From Mycobacterium sp. shizuoka-1 (GTDB lineage: Bacteria; Actinomycetota; Actinomycetes; Mycobacteriales; Mycobacteriaceae), in NCBI RefSeq assembly GCF_002723835.1, contig NZ_BEWG01000025.1:62001-126000 (forward strand): a stretch of 64,000 nucleotides of DNA, in the 5' to 3' direction. Made by a program: the position numbers and the translations under genes. Position 1 is the first letter of the stretch; each line of letters begins with the position of its first letter. This document shows positions 47,310 through 58,779 of the stretch, piece by piece. A model generated the notes under the pieces. The model saw nothing but the letters and a program-made list of their open reading frames with translations. It searched no databases and had not been told where the DNA came from.

Positions 47310-48149
47310 ATGAGCACTGCCTCTGTACTCATAGCCAACGACCAGACCGAAACCGCCGCGCTGCGCGGCCCCCGTTACTCGCTGCTGCTGTCCACCGACC
47401 CCACCCTGATCGACGCGGCCCAGCGGCTGCGCTATCGGGTGTTCACCACCGAACCCGGATTCGCCCTGCCCGCCGACGGCGACGGCCGTGATGCGGACCG
47501 ATTCGACGAGTTCTGCGACCATCTGCTGGTACGCGAGGACACCTCCGGCGAGCTCGTCGGGTGCTACCGGATGCTTCCGCCCCCCGGCGCGATCGCCGCA
47601 GGCGGTCTCTACACCGCAACAGAATTCGACGTCCGAGCGCTGGACTCGCTGCGCCCGTCGCTGGTGGAGATGGGTCGCGCCGTGGTGCGGGCCGACCACC
47701 GCAACGGCGCGGTGGTGTTGCTGATGTGGGCCGGCATCCTGGCCTATCTGGACCGGTGCGGATACGACTACGTCACCGGGTGTGTCTCGGTGCCCACCCA
47801 TGGCCAGGGCGCGCCGGGCAGCCAGATCCGCGGGGTCCGGGACTTCGTGCTGCGCCGCCACGCCGCCGCGCCCGAGCACACCGTCCACCCGTACCGGCCG
47901 GTCGTCCTCGACGGTGTCGGTCTCGACGACATCGCCCCGCCGAGCCGGCCGACCATCCCGCCGCTGATGCGGGGCTACCTGCGCCTGGGCGCACGAGTCT
48001 GCGGCGAGCCGGCGCACGATCCCGAGTTCGGCGTCGGTGATTTCCCGGCCCTGCTGGACAAGCGGCAGGCCGACACCCGCTACCTCACCCGGCTGCGGTC
48101 GGTCTCGGCGGCGGGCGAGATGGCCGATGAGATGGGACAGCCGGCATGA
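47310..48149 (+). CDS. OlsB-like GNAT acyltransferase (Rv3027c-type)
   Basis: A 279-residue acyltransferase of the hemolysin-like/OlsB type. The core VREDTSGELVGCYRMLPP, DSLRPSLVEMGRAVVRADHR and LMWAGILAYLDRCGYDYVTGCVSVP matches enzymes that acylate ornithine in ornithine-lipid synthesis. Its stop overlaps the following PlsC-type gene in ATGA, giving the OlsB-OlsA order. Acyl transfer to an amine is inferred from the family. Confidence 0.8.
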   Translation: MSTASVLIANDQTETAALRGPRYSLLLSTDPTLIDAAQRLRYRVFTTEPGFALPADGDGRDADRFDEFCDHLLVREDTSGELVGCYRMLPPPGAIAAGGLYTATEFDVRALDSLRPSLVEMGRAVVRADHRNGAVVLLMWAGILAYLDRCGYDYVTGCVSVPTHGQGAPGSQIRGVRDFVLRRHAAAPEHTVHPYRPVVLDGVGLDDIAPPSRPTIPPLMRGYLRLGARVCGEPAHDPEFGVGDFPALLDKRQADTRYLTRLRSVSAAGEMADEMGQPA

Positions 48150-48982
48150 CCGCCGCCGAGCACGCCTGGCTGCCCCGGGCCCTGTGCGACGAGAGCTGTG
48201 TGCGCGCCGGGGGTGCCCCGCCGTCGCGCCGGGTGATCGCGGCCGTGCGCGCCGCGGTGCGTATCACCTGTGCGCTGCTGCTGTTGCTCATGGTGCCGGT
48301 GCTGGCGGTCCCGCTGCCCGGCCGCGGACGCCTCCAGCGGGGGTACTGCCGGACGTTCCTGCGTTGCCTCGGCGTCCGAATCACCGTGTCGGGCGGCCCG
48401 ATTCGTAACCTGCGGGGCGTGCTGGTGGTCAGCGGTCACGTTTCCTGGATCGACATCTTCGTCATCGGTTCGGTAATGCCCGGCGCCTTCGTGGCGCGGG
48501 CCGACCTGATCGACTGGCCGGCCGTCGGGCTGGCCGCGCGGATCATGAAGGTCATCCCCATCGACCGCGCCAGCCTGCGCCGGCTGCCCCAGGTGGTGGC
48601 GCAGGTCGCCGAGCGGCTGCGCAACGGGCAGACCGTCGTGGCGTTCCCCGAGGGCACCACCTGGTGCGGACTGGCCTACGGGCAATTCCGCCCGGCGATG
48701 TTCCAGGCTGCCGTCGACACCGGCCGCCCGGTCCAGCCGCTGCGGCTGACCTATCACCATCGCGACGGACGGCCGTCGACGGTGGCGGCGTTCGTCGGCG
48801 ACGACTCCCTGTGGCAGTCGCTGAGCCGTACGGTGCGCGCACGGCTGACCGTCGTCGACGTCGAGGTCACCTCCCTGGAACTGCCCGGGGCGGACCGTCG
48901 TGAACTGGCGGCCCGCTGCGAGGTGGCGGTCCGCGGCCAGATCGCACCGCGCTTCGAGCACAGCCACGCCCTGGCGGGCTGA
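48146..48982 (+). CDS. PlsC-type lysophospholipid acyltransferase (OlsA-like, Rv3026c-type)
   Basis: A 278-residue membrane-bound acyltransferase. A hydrophobic segment near residues 36-56 anchors it. The catalytic HxxxxD box is in VSGHVSWIDIFVIG near residue 97, and the substrate motif VAFPEGTTWCG is near 165. Either 1-acylglycerol-3-phosphate or the product of the coupled OlsB-like enzyme could be the acceptor. The ATGA overlap favours joint function with the upstream gene. Confidence 0.83.
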   Translation: MTAAEHAWLPRALCDESCVRAGGAPPSRRVIAAVRAAVRITCALLLLLMVPVLAVPLPGRGRLQRGYCRTFLRCLGVRITVSGGPIRNLRGVLVVSGHVSWIDIFVIGSVMPGAFVARADLIDWPAVGLAARIMKVIPIDRASLRRLPQVVAQVAERLRNGQTVVAFPEGTTWCGLAYGQFRPAMFQAAVDTGRPVQPLRLTYHHRDGRPSTVAAFVGDDSLWQSLSRTVRARLTVVDVEVTSLELPGADRRELAARCEVAVRGQIAPRFEHSHALAG

Positions 48983-49017
48983 CATTCGCCGTGGCAAGCT
49001 GCGGCTGAGCGGGCCGG

Positions 49018-49023
49018 TATCCT
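49018..49023 (+). promoter_or_regulatory. -10 hexamer of iscS
   Basis: TATCCT lies 9 nt before the ATG at 49033, so the transcript starts at or within a few nucleotides of the start codon. Confidence 0.5.
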
Positions 49024-49032
49024 GGACGGGCT

Positions 49033-50238
49033 ATGAGCCCGACCACCGGTCCGGTGTATCTCGACCACGCTGCCACCACCCCGATGCATCCCGCTGCCAT
49101 CGAGGCGATGACGGCCGCGCTGGCCACCGTCGGTAACGCCTCCTCGCTGCACACCGCGGGCCGCGACGCCCGCCGCCGGATGGAGGAGGCCCGCGAGAGC
49201 CTCGCGGCGCGCCTGGGCGCCCGCCCGTCCGAAGTGATCTTCACCGCAGGCGGCACCGAGAGCGACAACCTCGCGGTCAAAGGCATCTACTGGGCCCGTC
49301 GCGACGCCGAGCCCGCTCGCCGGCGCATCGTGACCACCGCGGTCGAACATCACGCAGTCCTGGACGCGGTGACCTGGCTGGCCGAGCACGAGGGCGCCGA
49401 GGTGACCTTCCTGCCCACCGAGCCGGACGGTTCGGTGACCGCCGCGGCGCTGCGCGAGATCCTGCACGAGCACCCCGACGTGGCCCTGGTCTCGGTGATG
49501 TGGGCCAACAACGAAGTCGGCACCATCATGCCGGTCGCGGAGCTGGCCGCCGTGGCCGCAGAGTACGGCGTGCCGATGCACAGCGACGCCGTTCAGGCGG
49601 TCGGCCACATCCCGGTCGACTTCACCGCGTCCACCCTGTCGGCCGTGAGCCTGGCGGCGCACAAGTTCGGCGGGCCCACCGGTGTCGGCGCACTGCTGCT
49701 GCGCCGGGCCACTGCCTGCGTACCGCTGTTGCACGGGGGCGGGCAGGAGCGCGACGTCCGTTCCGGCACACCGGACGTCGCCGGTGCGGTCGCGATGGCG
49801 GCGGCGGCCGACGTGGCAGTCGAATCCCTGGACGCCACCACAGCCCGGCTGCGGGATCTGCGCGAACGACTCATCTCCGGCGTGCTGACCTCCATCGCCG
49901 ACACCGCCCTCAACGGGGCTCTCGGTGATCGTCGGCTGCCCGGCAACACCCACTTCACCTTTCGCGGCTGTGAGGGTGACTCCCTGCTGATGTTGTTGGA
50001 CGCCAACGGAATCGAATGCTCGACGGGCTCGGCGTGCACCGCCGGGGTAGCCCAGCCGTCGCATGTCCTGCTGGCCATGGGCGCTGATGCCGACGCGGCA
50101 CGGGGCTCACTGCGACTGTCGTTGGGGCACACCAGCACTGAGGCCGATGTCGACGCGGCGTTGCGGGTGCTGCCCGCCGCCGTCGAGCGGGCCCGACAGG
50201 CCGCGCTGGCCAGTTCCGCTCTGGGAGTGCTGCGATGA
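49033..50238 (+). CDS. iscS: Cysteine desulfurase IscS
   Basis: A 401-residue PLP enzyme that takes sulfur from cysteine as a persulfide. The PLP lysine is K211 in [11 protein letters not shown], and the mobile-loop catalytic Cys is C335 in [10 protein letters not shown]-terminal [17 protein letters not shown] and EHHAVLD are typical. It overlaps mnmA in ATGA, indicating direct sulfur delivery for tRNA thiolation. It probably also supplies Fe-S clusters. Orthologue Rv3025c. Confidence 0.96.
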   Translation: MSPTTGPVYLDHAATTPMHPAAIEAMTAALATVGNASSLHTAGRDARRRMEEARESLAARLGARPSEVIFTAGGTESDNLAVKGIYWARRDAEPARRRIVTTAVEHHAVLDAVTWLAEHEGAEVTFLPTEPDGSVTAAALREILHEHPDVALVSVMWANNEVGTIMPVAELAAVAAEYGVPMHSDAVQAVGHIPVDFTASTLSAVSLAAHKFGGPTGVGALLLRRATACVPLLHGGGQERDVRSGTPDVAGAVAMAAAADVAVESLDATTARLRDLRERLISGVLTSIADTALNGALGDRRLPGNTHFTFRGCEGDSLLMLLDANGIECSTGSACTAGVAQPSHVLLAMGADADAARGSLRLSLGHTSTEADVDAALRVLPAAVERARQAALASSALGVLR

Positions 50239-51317
50239 GAGTGCTGGCCGCGATGAGCGGTGGTGTCGACTCGTCGGTGGCCGCCGCCCGGATGGTCGAT
50301 GCCGGCCACGAGGTCGTCGGCGTGCACCTGGCGTTGTCCCGGGACCCCGGCACCCTGCGTACCGGTTCTCGCGGCTGCTGCTCCAAGGAGGACGCCGGCG
50401 ACGCCCGGCGCGTCGCGGACATCCTCGGAATCCCGTTCTACGTCTGGGATTTCGCCGACAAGTTTGCCGAAGACGTGATCGATGACTTCGTCGCCTCCTA
50501 CGAGCGCGGCGAGACCCCCAACCCGTGTGTGCGGTGCAACGAGAAGATCAAGTTCTCCGCACTGGCCGCCAAGGCGATCGCGCTGGGCTTCGACGCGGTC
50601 GCCACCGGCCACTACGCGCGGCTGTCCGAGGGACGGCTGCGCCGCGCGGTCGACCGGGACAAGGACCAGTCCTACGTGCTCGGGGTGCTGACCGCCCAGC
50701 AGCTGCGCCACGCCGCATTCCCGATCGGCGACACTCCCAAGCCGGCGATCCGCGAGGAGGCCGCCCGGCGCGGACTGGCGGTGGCCGACAAGCCCGACAG
50801 CCACGACATCTGCTTCATCCCCTCCGGCGATACCCAGGCCTTCCTCGGCGCCCGGATCGGGGTGCGTCGCGGGACGGTCGTCGACGACGCCAGCGGCGCG
50901 GTACTAGCCGAACACGACGGGGTGCACGGGTTCACCATCGGCCAGCGCAAGGGTCTGGGCATCGCCGGTCCCGGCCCGGACGGTCTGCCGCGCTACGTCA
51001 CCGCCATCGACGCCGACTCGCGGACCGTGCGGGTGGGCCGGGTCGCCGATCTCGAGGTGGGTGCGCTGACCGGCGTCCGCCCGGTGTTCACTGCCGGGGT
51101 GGCCCCCGAGGGGCCGGTGGAGTGCGAGGTTCAGGTGCGTGCGCACGGCGAGGTGGTGGCCGGTGTCGCCGAACTCATCGGCGACGAGCTCACCGTGGCG
51201 CTGCGCACCCCGCTGCGTGGGGTCGCACCCGGGCAGACGCTGGTGCTCTACCGCCCCGACCCAGCCGGCGACGAGGTCATCGCCAGCGCGACCATCAGCC
51301 GCCGGGAATCCTGCTGA
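50235..51317 (+). CDS. mnmA: tRNA-specific 2-thiouridylase MnmA
   Basis: A 360-residue enzyme making the 2-thio group of wobble uridine 34 in Lys, Glu and Gln tRNAs. The PP-loop [15 protein letters not shown] is at the N-terminus. The catalytic cysteines lie in [13 protein letters not shown] near 95-107 and [11 protein letters not shown] near 190. It is coupled to iscS and ends 23 nt inside the facing lipoprotein gene. Orthologue Rv3024c. Confidence 0.96.
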   Translation: MRVLAAMSGGVDSSVAAARMVDAGHEVVGVHLALSRDPGTLRTGSRGCCSKEDAGDARRVADILGIPFYVWDFADKFAEDVIDDFVASYERGETPNPCVRCNEKIKFSALAAKAIALGFDAVATGHYARLSEGRLRRAVDRDKDQSYVLGVLTAQQLRHAAFPIGDTPKPAIREEAARRGLAVADKPDSHDICFIPSGDTQAFLGARIGVRRGTVVDDASGAVLAEHDGVHGFTIGQRKGLGIAGPGPDGLPRYVTAIDADSRTVRVGRVADLEVGALTGVRPVFTAGVAPEGPVECEVQVRAHGEVVAGVAELIGDELTVALRTPLRGVAPGQTLVLYRPDPAGDEVIASATISRRESC

Positions 51318-51939
51318 GGATGTTGGTCATCACGATCTCGGGCACCGACTCGGGATACGTGCAGAACGTCACTTCCACCAACACCGAGCTCTTCACCTGG
51401 TAGTCGCGCCCGCACCGGCCGGGGCGCAGGTGCAGCGCATCGCGCTCCGTGGTGACCTCACCGACCAGATAGGCCCCCATCGGACCGGTGGCGCAGCGAT
51501 TCGCCGTCGTCGACAGCGTGTTGAACGCCTCCCGGGCGGTGCCGTTGTCGCGGTAGGCGGCCGCCCCCTCGGAGATCAGCGCCCGCCGGGCCGGGTGCTG
51601 GAAGCTGGTCTTGTGGAAGTCGGCGACCTCGGTGCCGAACGTATCGGTCTCGGCGAACAGGAAACGGCAGTCCCGGGGCACCGATTCCGCGAGCGGGTCG
51701 ATGTCCACCGGTGACGTGCCGTCCATGCTCGGGATGATCGTCAGATCCTGGCCGCCGCCGGTGATCGCCTGCATCTGGGCCTGGCTCAACAGCACCTGGT
51801 CGACGTCGACGACACCCGGCGGCTGGTATGGCGGCTCGCTCAGGGCGCGCAGCGCCGCCCCGTCGACCGACTGGCTGCAACCGCTCAACAGGGCGGCCGC
51901 GGCGCACCAGGCCAGCCCCGCGCGCACCGTCATGAGCAT
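51295..51939 (-). CDS. PknH_C-type sensor-domain lipoprotein
   Basis: A 214-residue lipoprotein with signal peptide and lipobox LLSGC (Cys near residue 21). The body follows the mycobacterial PknH-like extracellular sensor pattern: [24 protein letters not shown], a Cys pair (PRDC near 100, RCATG near 157) and a second pair ([15 protein letters not shown]) that should form two disulfides. It may bind a cell-wall ligand. The start is ambiguous among 51942, 51939 and 51933. It could be an LpqA-type lipoprotein. Confidence 0.75.
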   Translation of the reverse strand: MLMTVRAGLAWCAAAALLSGCSQSVDGAALRALSEPPYQPPGVVDVDQVLLSQAQMQAITGGGQDLTIIPSMDGTSPVDIDPLAESVPRDCRFLFAETDTFGTEVADFHKTSFQHPARRALISEGAAAYRDNGTAREAFNTLSTTANRCATGPMGAYLVGEVTTERDALHLRPGRCGRDYQVKSSVLVEVTFCTYPESVPEIVMTNILSRIPGG

Positions 51940-51981
51940 CACGTTATGCCCCCGGCTGCGCGGTGTGGCCGGGCTGTCCAA

Positions 51982-51987
51982 TACGGT
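51982..51987 (+). promoter_or_regulatory. -10 hexamer for the leaderless MetE-like gene
   Basis: TACGGT is followed by 6 nt and then the GTG at 51994. Confidence 0.55.
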
Positions 51988-51993
51988 TGGCCG

Positions 51994-53004
51994 GTGAGTG
52001 TTTTCGCGGCAGCCACCGGCATCGGTTCGTGGCCGGGCTCGGCGCCGCGCGAGGCCGCCGAAATCGTGGTCGGGGAACTGCACCGGCTGCCTCACCTGGT
52101 CGAGTTGCCGGCCCGCGGTGTGGGTGCGGACCTGATCGGGCGGGCCGGGGCACTGCTGGTCGACATCGCGATCGACACCGTGCCTCGCGGCTATCGGATC
52201 GCCGCCCGGCCGGGCTCGGTCATCCGCCGGGCCAAGAGCCTGCTCGACGAAGACGTCGACGCCATCGAAGAGGCCTGGGAGAAGGCCGGCGGGCCCGGTT
52301 CCGGGCGGCCGGTGAAGGTCCAGGCCCCGGGTCCGATCACGCTGGCCGCGCAGCTGGAACTGGGCAATGGTCATCGGGCGCTCACCGACGCCGGGGCGGT
52401 GCGCGATATCACGGCCTCACTGGCCGAAGGGGTGGCGCGGCACCGGGCCGAGTTGGCGCGCCGGCTGGCGACGACGGTGGTGGTGCAGTACGACGAACCG
52501 GTCCTGGCCGCGGCACTGGCCGGCCGGCTGACCGGGGTGAGCGCGCTGAACCCGGTGCATCCGGTCGACGAGGCGGTCGCGATCGGGTTGCTCGACGAGT
52601 GCGTCGCCGGGGCGGGCGCCGAGGTTCTGCTGCACAGTTGCGCGCCAGGACTGCCATGGAATGTACTGCAGCGCAGCGCAATCCATGCTGTCTCGGTGGA
52701 TGCGAGCACGCTCGCCGATGCCGACTTCGACGGCCTCGGTGAGTTCCTGGACTGCGGCCGCGCCGTGGTGTTCGGTCTGGTGCCCACGAGCGCGCCGGCG
52801 GCCCGGCCCTCGGCGGAGGAGGTGGCCGCAGCCGCCGTGGCGATCACCGATCGAATCGGCTTCTCCCGCAGTTCGGTTCGTGACCGGGTCGGGATCAGCC
52901 CGGCCTGTGGGCTGGCCGGCGCCACCGCGGCGTGGGCACGGGTCGCGGTCGGGTTGTGCCAGCGGGCCGCCGCTGCGGTCGGCGAGGATCCCGAAGCGAT
53001 CTGA
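51994..53004 (+). CDS. Cobalamin-independent methionine-synthase-like protein (Rv3015c-type)
   Basis: A 336-residue UROD/MetE-like barrel protein: TGIGSWPG at the start, VKVQAPGPITLAAQLELGNG near 110, VVQYDEPVLAAAL near 155 and LLHSCAPG near 210. The His and Cys of LLHSC resemble MetE zinc ligands, but it is far shorter than MetE and lacks the N-terminal half. It may be a methyltransferase acting on another thiol. The GTG at 51994 is supported by the leaderless promoter. Confidence 0.83.
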   Translation: MSVFAAATGIGSWPGSAPREAAEIVVGELHRLPHLVELPARGVGADLIGRAGALLVDIAIDTVPRGYRIAARPGSVIRRAKSLLDEDVDAIEEAWEKAGGPGSGRPVKVQAPGPITLAAQLELGNGHRALTDAGAVRDITASLAEGVARHRAELARRLATTVVVQYDEPVLAAALAGRLTGVSALNPVHPVDEAVAIGLLDECVAGAGAEVLLHSCAPGLPWNVLQRSAIHAVSVDASTLADADFDGLGEFLDCGRAVVFGLVPTSAPAARPSAEEVAAAAVAITDRIGFSRSSVRDRVGISPACGLAGATAAWARVAVGLCQRAAAAVGEDPEAI

Positions 53005-53006
53005 CG

Positions 53007-54554
53007 ATGGCCCTTTCCCAGAAGCTCGCGACGGCATGGTTTCCGCTGCTTCTGGTGGGCACCGGCGTCGGGTATGTGCTGGGCTGCCTCGATGTCGTCA
53101 ACGTCGAGATCGACGACGTCTTCATCACCTTGCGCTACGGCCGCAATCTGCTCGCAGGCGACGGCGCGGTGTTCAACCCCGGTGAGGCGGTCGAAGGATA
53201 TTCCAATCCGACCTGGCTCGTGCTGGTCACCGCGGTGGCGGCGGTGACCGGACTGACCGGCCATGTCGCCATGCTCTACCTGGCCAAGGTCATGAGCATG
53301 GTGTTCGGCATGGCCACCCTGGTCGTCGTGTACCAGCTGGCGACGGTGCACGGCAACCGGCGTCCGGCGATCGCGCTGTTGCTCGCCGTCATCGCCGTGA
53401 GCCCATTTCTGAACGTCTACAACAGTTCCGGCATGGAAACCGCACTGGTGACCTTCCTGCTGACACTGACCGTGCTGCTGTATTCGCGGTGGCGCGGCGA
53501 TCAGCGCCTGGAGCACGCGATCGGTTTCGCCGTCACGCTCGGCGTGCTGAGCATTTCCCGGCCGGAAGCTGTGATCTACCCGATCGCGATCTATGCCGGC
53601 ATCATCGTGCTCGGTATGCGCGGCGCCGGCGACCGGCTGCGCTACACCTGCCTGACCGCGGTGATCGTTTCCGCAATCATCGCCGCGTTCATCGCTTTTC
53701 GGCTGTTCTACTACGGCGACCTGTTTCCCAACCCGCTCTACGCCAAGAACAACCCGGGCCTGACCACACTGCGGGCCGGTGTCCGGTATGTCGCCTTGTT
53801 CGCCGCCATGGCCGTGGCCCCGTACGCACTGCTGGCGCTGGCCAAGCGTGCGCCGCTCCTCGTGCGGGCCCAGCTGCCCATCTACCTGGTCATCGTGGCG
53901 CAGGCGGCCTTCGCCACGTACGCCGGCGGCGATTGGATGCCCGCGTTCCGGTTGATGCTGCCCGTGGTGCCGATCCTGCTGTTCGTGGTGATCGATCGGG
54001 TCGACGTCGGTGCGATCGCCCACCGTCGGGTGTTCACGACGGTGCTGCTGCTGGTATTCGTCGTGGGCTGTTCGTGGCTGGTGCAGCGCGAGGACATCAA
54101 GCGCTACAAACCGTTCGTGTCGGGCTGGCATCTCGACTTCCGGCCGTACAACCGGGATTACGCCGACATCGCCCGGAATCTGGGCCGACTGGCCGCCCCG
54201 CAGCAGACCGTTCTGGTCGGTGAGGCGGGTGTGATCCCGTACCTCAACGATCAGCTCAGATTCACCGACCTCTACGGCCTGACCGACACGCACCTGGCCA
54301 AAGACGTGCGGGGCCGGCATTTCGCGCGCATCGACAACGACTACTGGCTGTCACGCCACTACGACTACGTGGTGGCGGTTTCGGCACGGGGTAAACACCC
54401 GCCCGAGGCCGGCGGGGTGTACGACACCGGATTCGTCGCGATGGACGCGCTGTTGAACGATCCGCGCTTCGCGACCCAGTATGTGCCCGTTTACCACGAA
54501 GCGCGGGGGGTCATCTTCGCCCGGGTTGGCGCCGAGGACCGACCGGCCGGCTGA
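53007..54554 (+). CDS. AftB-like GT-C membrane glycosyltransferase
   Basis: A 515-residue integral membrane protein with about ten hydrophobic spans and the GT-C acidic motif DDVFITLRYGRNLLAGDGAVFNPGEAVEGYSNPTW in the first loop. This closely resembles AftB-type arabinofuranosyltransferases, which use decaprenyl-phosphoryl arabinose. A soluble C-terminal tail of about 150 residues faces outside. A cell-wall arabinan or glycoprotein acceptor is plausible. The ATG lies 2 nt after the MetE-like gene stop, so they are co-transcribed although functionally unrelated. Confidence 0.78.
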   Translation: MALSQKLATAWFPLLLVGTGVGYVLGCLDVVNVEIDDVFITLRYGRNLLAGDGAVFNPGEAVEGYSNPTWLVLVTAVAAVTGLTGHVAMLYLAKVMSMVFGMATLVVVYQLATVHGNRRPAIALLLAVIAVSPFLNVYNSSGMETALVTFLLTLTVLLYSRWRGDQRLEHAIGFAVTLGVLSISRPEAVIYPIAIYAGIIVLGMRGAGDRLRYTCLTAVIVSAIIAAFIAFRLFYYGDLFPNPLYAKNNPGLTTLRAGVRYVALFAAMAVAPYALLALAKRAPLLVRAQLPIYLVIVAQAAFATYAGGDWMPAFRLMLPVVPILLFVVIDRVDVGAIAHRRVFTTVLLLVFVVGCSWLVQREDIKRYKPFVSGWHLDFRPYNRDYADIARNLGRLAAPQQTVLVGEAGVIPYLNDQLRFTDLYGLTDTHLAKDVRGRHFARIDNDYWLSRHYDYVVAVSARGKHPPEAGGVYDTGFVAMDALLNDPRFATQYVPVYHEARGVIFARVGAEDRPAG

Positions 54555-54689
54555 CCGTTGCGCCGGCGCGCCCACCGCGCGGGTGTGCGATGCATTCAGC
54601 GGCGGCGCCGCGGAATTGACTTCTCTGCAAATTCTGGTTTGTGAGCCGGTCGGGATGCGCACAATGGTGTGGCGTGCGAATCAGTGGTC

Positions 54690-56204
54690 ATGGACGGGGG
54701 ACATGGCGTGGGTATCAGCCGACGTAGGTTTCTGGCCGCTGCGACCGCAGTGGGTGGTGGGCTGGCGCTGGCCGGTTGCTCGGACTCACGCCCGTCGGCG
54801 GTCGAGGATCTCCACCGCCGACTGAAGGGACACGTGCTGGTGCCCGGCGACCCGCGTTTCGCCGCGGAGAACCTGCCCGGAAACGACCGGTTCGAGGGCG
54901 TCACGCCGACGGCGATCGCGTTGTGTGCGACACCGGAAGACGTCCAGACGTGCGTGCGGTGGTGCGTCGATGAGGGCGTCCAACCCGTCATGCGGGGCGG
55001 GGGACACAACTACATCGGCGCGTCGACGACAAGCGGCCTGCTGATCAAGACGGGCGCGCTAAACCAGGTGTCGCTGGACGCCAAGGCCGGGACAGTGACC
55101 CTCGGGGCCGGCGCGCTGAACGCACATCTGCTGTCGGCGCTGCGCGGCGGCGCCCTGATGTTGCCCATCGGCACGTGCCCGTCGGTCGGGGTCGGCGGTC
55201 TGGTTCTCGGTGGCGGGATCGGCGACAACAGCCGCTGGGCCGGGATGACCTGCGACCATCTGGAATCGACGCGGGTGGTAGTGGCCAGCGGTGTCAGCGT
55301 GCAGGCCAGCCAGACCGACAACGCCGATTTGTTCTGGGCGCTGCGTGGCGCGGCGGGCGGCAACTTCGGGGCGAACACGTCCTTCACGTTTCGGCTGGTG
55401 GAGATTCCCAGCCCGACGATCACCGTCTTCAGTGTGCAGTTCAACGGCAAGGACGCGATGGTGTCCGGCTGGTCGGCGTTCGATCGTCTGATGCTGACCG
55501 CACCCGATCGGCTGTCCGGCTTTGCCGCTGTCACCAATGTGCGGCCCGCCGGTGCGGACATCACCCCCGCGCAGGGCCGCGCGGCGGTCTTCCCGACGCT
55601 GACCATCGAGGGGTGTTATCAGGGCACGCCGGAGGACGCGCGGGACCTGCTTGCCCCGGTCACCGCTCTTGGGCCGGCGGACATGACCGTTGAGGAGATG
55701 GATTATTGGGACGCCCAGATCAACTGGCTGGCCGTCGGCGAGATGCCCAAGCACGGCCTCGAAGAATGCTCTCGGTTCACCAACGCGCCGATCCCGGTGG
55801 ACCGGATGGCCGACCTCGTCGATCGGGTACTGGCCGCTCCTGGGGGGACTGACGACGCCAACGCCGAAGTGCGTCTCATGTGCTGGAGCGGCGGGCAGGT
55901 GAATCGCGTGGCGGCGGACGCGATGGCCTACGTACATCGGGCCGACAACCATCTGCTGCGACCGGCCGTGTGGTGGCGCGACCAACCCGCGTCCATGCAG
56001 CGGGACCTTCTCGACTGGACGGCCGACACCTTCGACTTCATCAGCGGCTTCACCCAGCAGGGCAGCTTTCAGAATTGGCCCTATTCGGACCAAAAGGATT
56101 GGCAGCAAGCCTATTACGGCGCCAACTTGGAACGGCTGCGCCAGGTCAAGCGGAACTACGACCCCACCAATCTGTTTCGCTACGCACAGAGCATCCCGGT
56201 GTGA
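54690..56204 (+). CDS. Tat-exported berberine-bridge-type FAD oxidase
   Basis: A 504-residue secreted flavoprotein. The Tat motif SRRRFLAAATAVGGGLALAGC also ends in a lipobox. The FAD_binding_4 domain follows (VMRGGGHNYIG with the covalent His near 110, SVGVGGLVLGGGIG), then WAGMTCDHLES whose Cys suits a second covalent bond, and the BBE C-terminus YDPTNLFRYAQS. Bicovalent BBE enzymes oxidise sugars or alcohols to lactones or aldehydes with O2. The ATG at 54690 is the best guess; a GTG at 54708 would give a shorter Tat region. Confidence 0.85.
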   Translation: MDGGHGVGISRRRFLAAATAVGGGLALAGCSDSRPSAVEDLHRRLKGHVLVPGDPRFAAENLPGNDRFEGVTPTAIALCATPEDVQTCVRWCVDEGVQPVMRGGGHNYIGASTTSGLLIKTGALNQVSLDAKAGTVTLGAGALNAHLLSALRGGALMLPIGTCPSVGVGGLVLGGGIGDNSRWAGMTCDHLESTRVVVASGVSVQASQTDNADLFWALRGAAGGNFGANTSFTFRLVEIPSPTITVFSVQFNGKDAMVSGWSAFDRLMLTAPDRLSGFAAVTNVRPAGADITPAQGRAAVFPTLTIEGCYQGTPEDARDLLAPVTALGPADMTVEEMDYWDAQINWLAVGEMPKHGLEECSRFTNAPIPVDRMADLVDRVLAAPGGTDDANAEVRLMCWSGGQVNRVAADAMAYVHRADNHLLRPAVWWRDQPASMQRDLLDWTADTFDFISGFTQQGSFQNWPYSDQKDWQQAYYGANLERLRQVKRNYDPTNLFRYAQSIPV

Positions 56205-56219
56205 TCTGCCGTCGACGGC

Positions 56220-56615
56220 TCAGCCGTCGAGCAGACGGACCAACCGCGCCGGGGCCTGCAGCCGAAACGACGCGTCGACGAGTTCGGTGACCTCGCCCCA
56301 GTCGACGTCGGCGGCGTCGAAGTCCAGACCCAGCCAGCCGAACGGGCCCAGATACGCGGGGAAGAAGAACCGCGGGTCCTGCTCCAGCGCGCGGCGCTCG
56401 CTGTCGTCGACCTTGACCAGCAGGGCGTGGTCGTACCGCGTCATCGGACCGCTGGGGTTCTTGCGGCTGCCGCCGTAGACGGCGAACATCTTCGGCGCTG
56501 AGAATGTCGGTCGTCCGTGGGAGATCTTCTCGGTGGCCTCGGGAAATGCCAGGGCGATCGCGCGGACCCGGGCCAGGACCGGGTCGGCGTCGTCGAACAT
56601 CACCGGATGGGGCAT
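56220..56615 (-). CDS. MmcQ/YjbR family protein
   Basis: A 131-residue protein of the MmcQ/YjbR type (cystatin-like and DNA-binding double-wing fold): IALAFPEATEKISHGRPTFSAPKMFAVYGG, LLVKVDDSERRALEQDPRFFFPAYLGPFGWLGL and a final DASFRLQAPARLVRLLDG. No enzymatic residues are known and the role is unclear. It faces the BBE-type gene at its 3' end and is divergent from ligA, whose leaderless promoter lies between them. Confidence 0.85.
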   Translation of the reverse strand: MPHPVMFDDADPVLARVRAIALAFPEATEKISHGRPTFSAPKMFAVYGGSRKNPSGPMTRYDHALLVKVDDSERRALEQDPRFFFPAYLGPFGWLGLDFDAADVDWGEVTELVDASFRLQAPARLVRLLDG

Positions 56616-56657
56616 GGCTCAACAGTGCCACGGTCCAGAGTCGTCAGCACCCTGGAT

Positions 56658-58778
<2,121 letters not shown>

Positions 58779-58779
58779 G

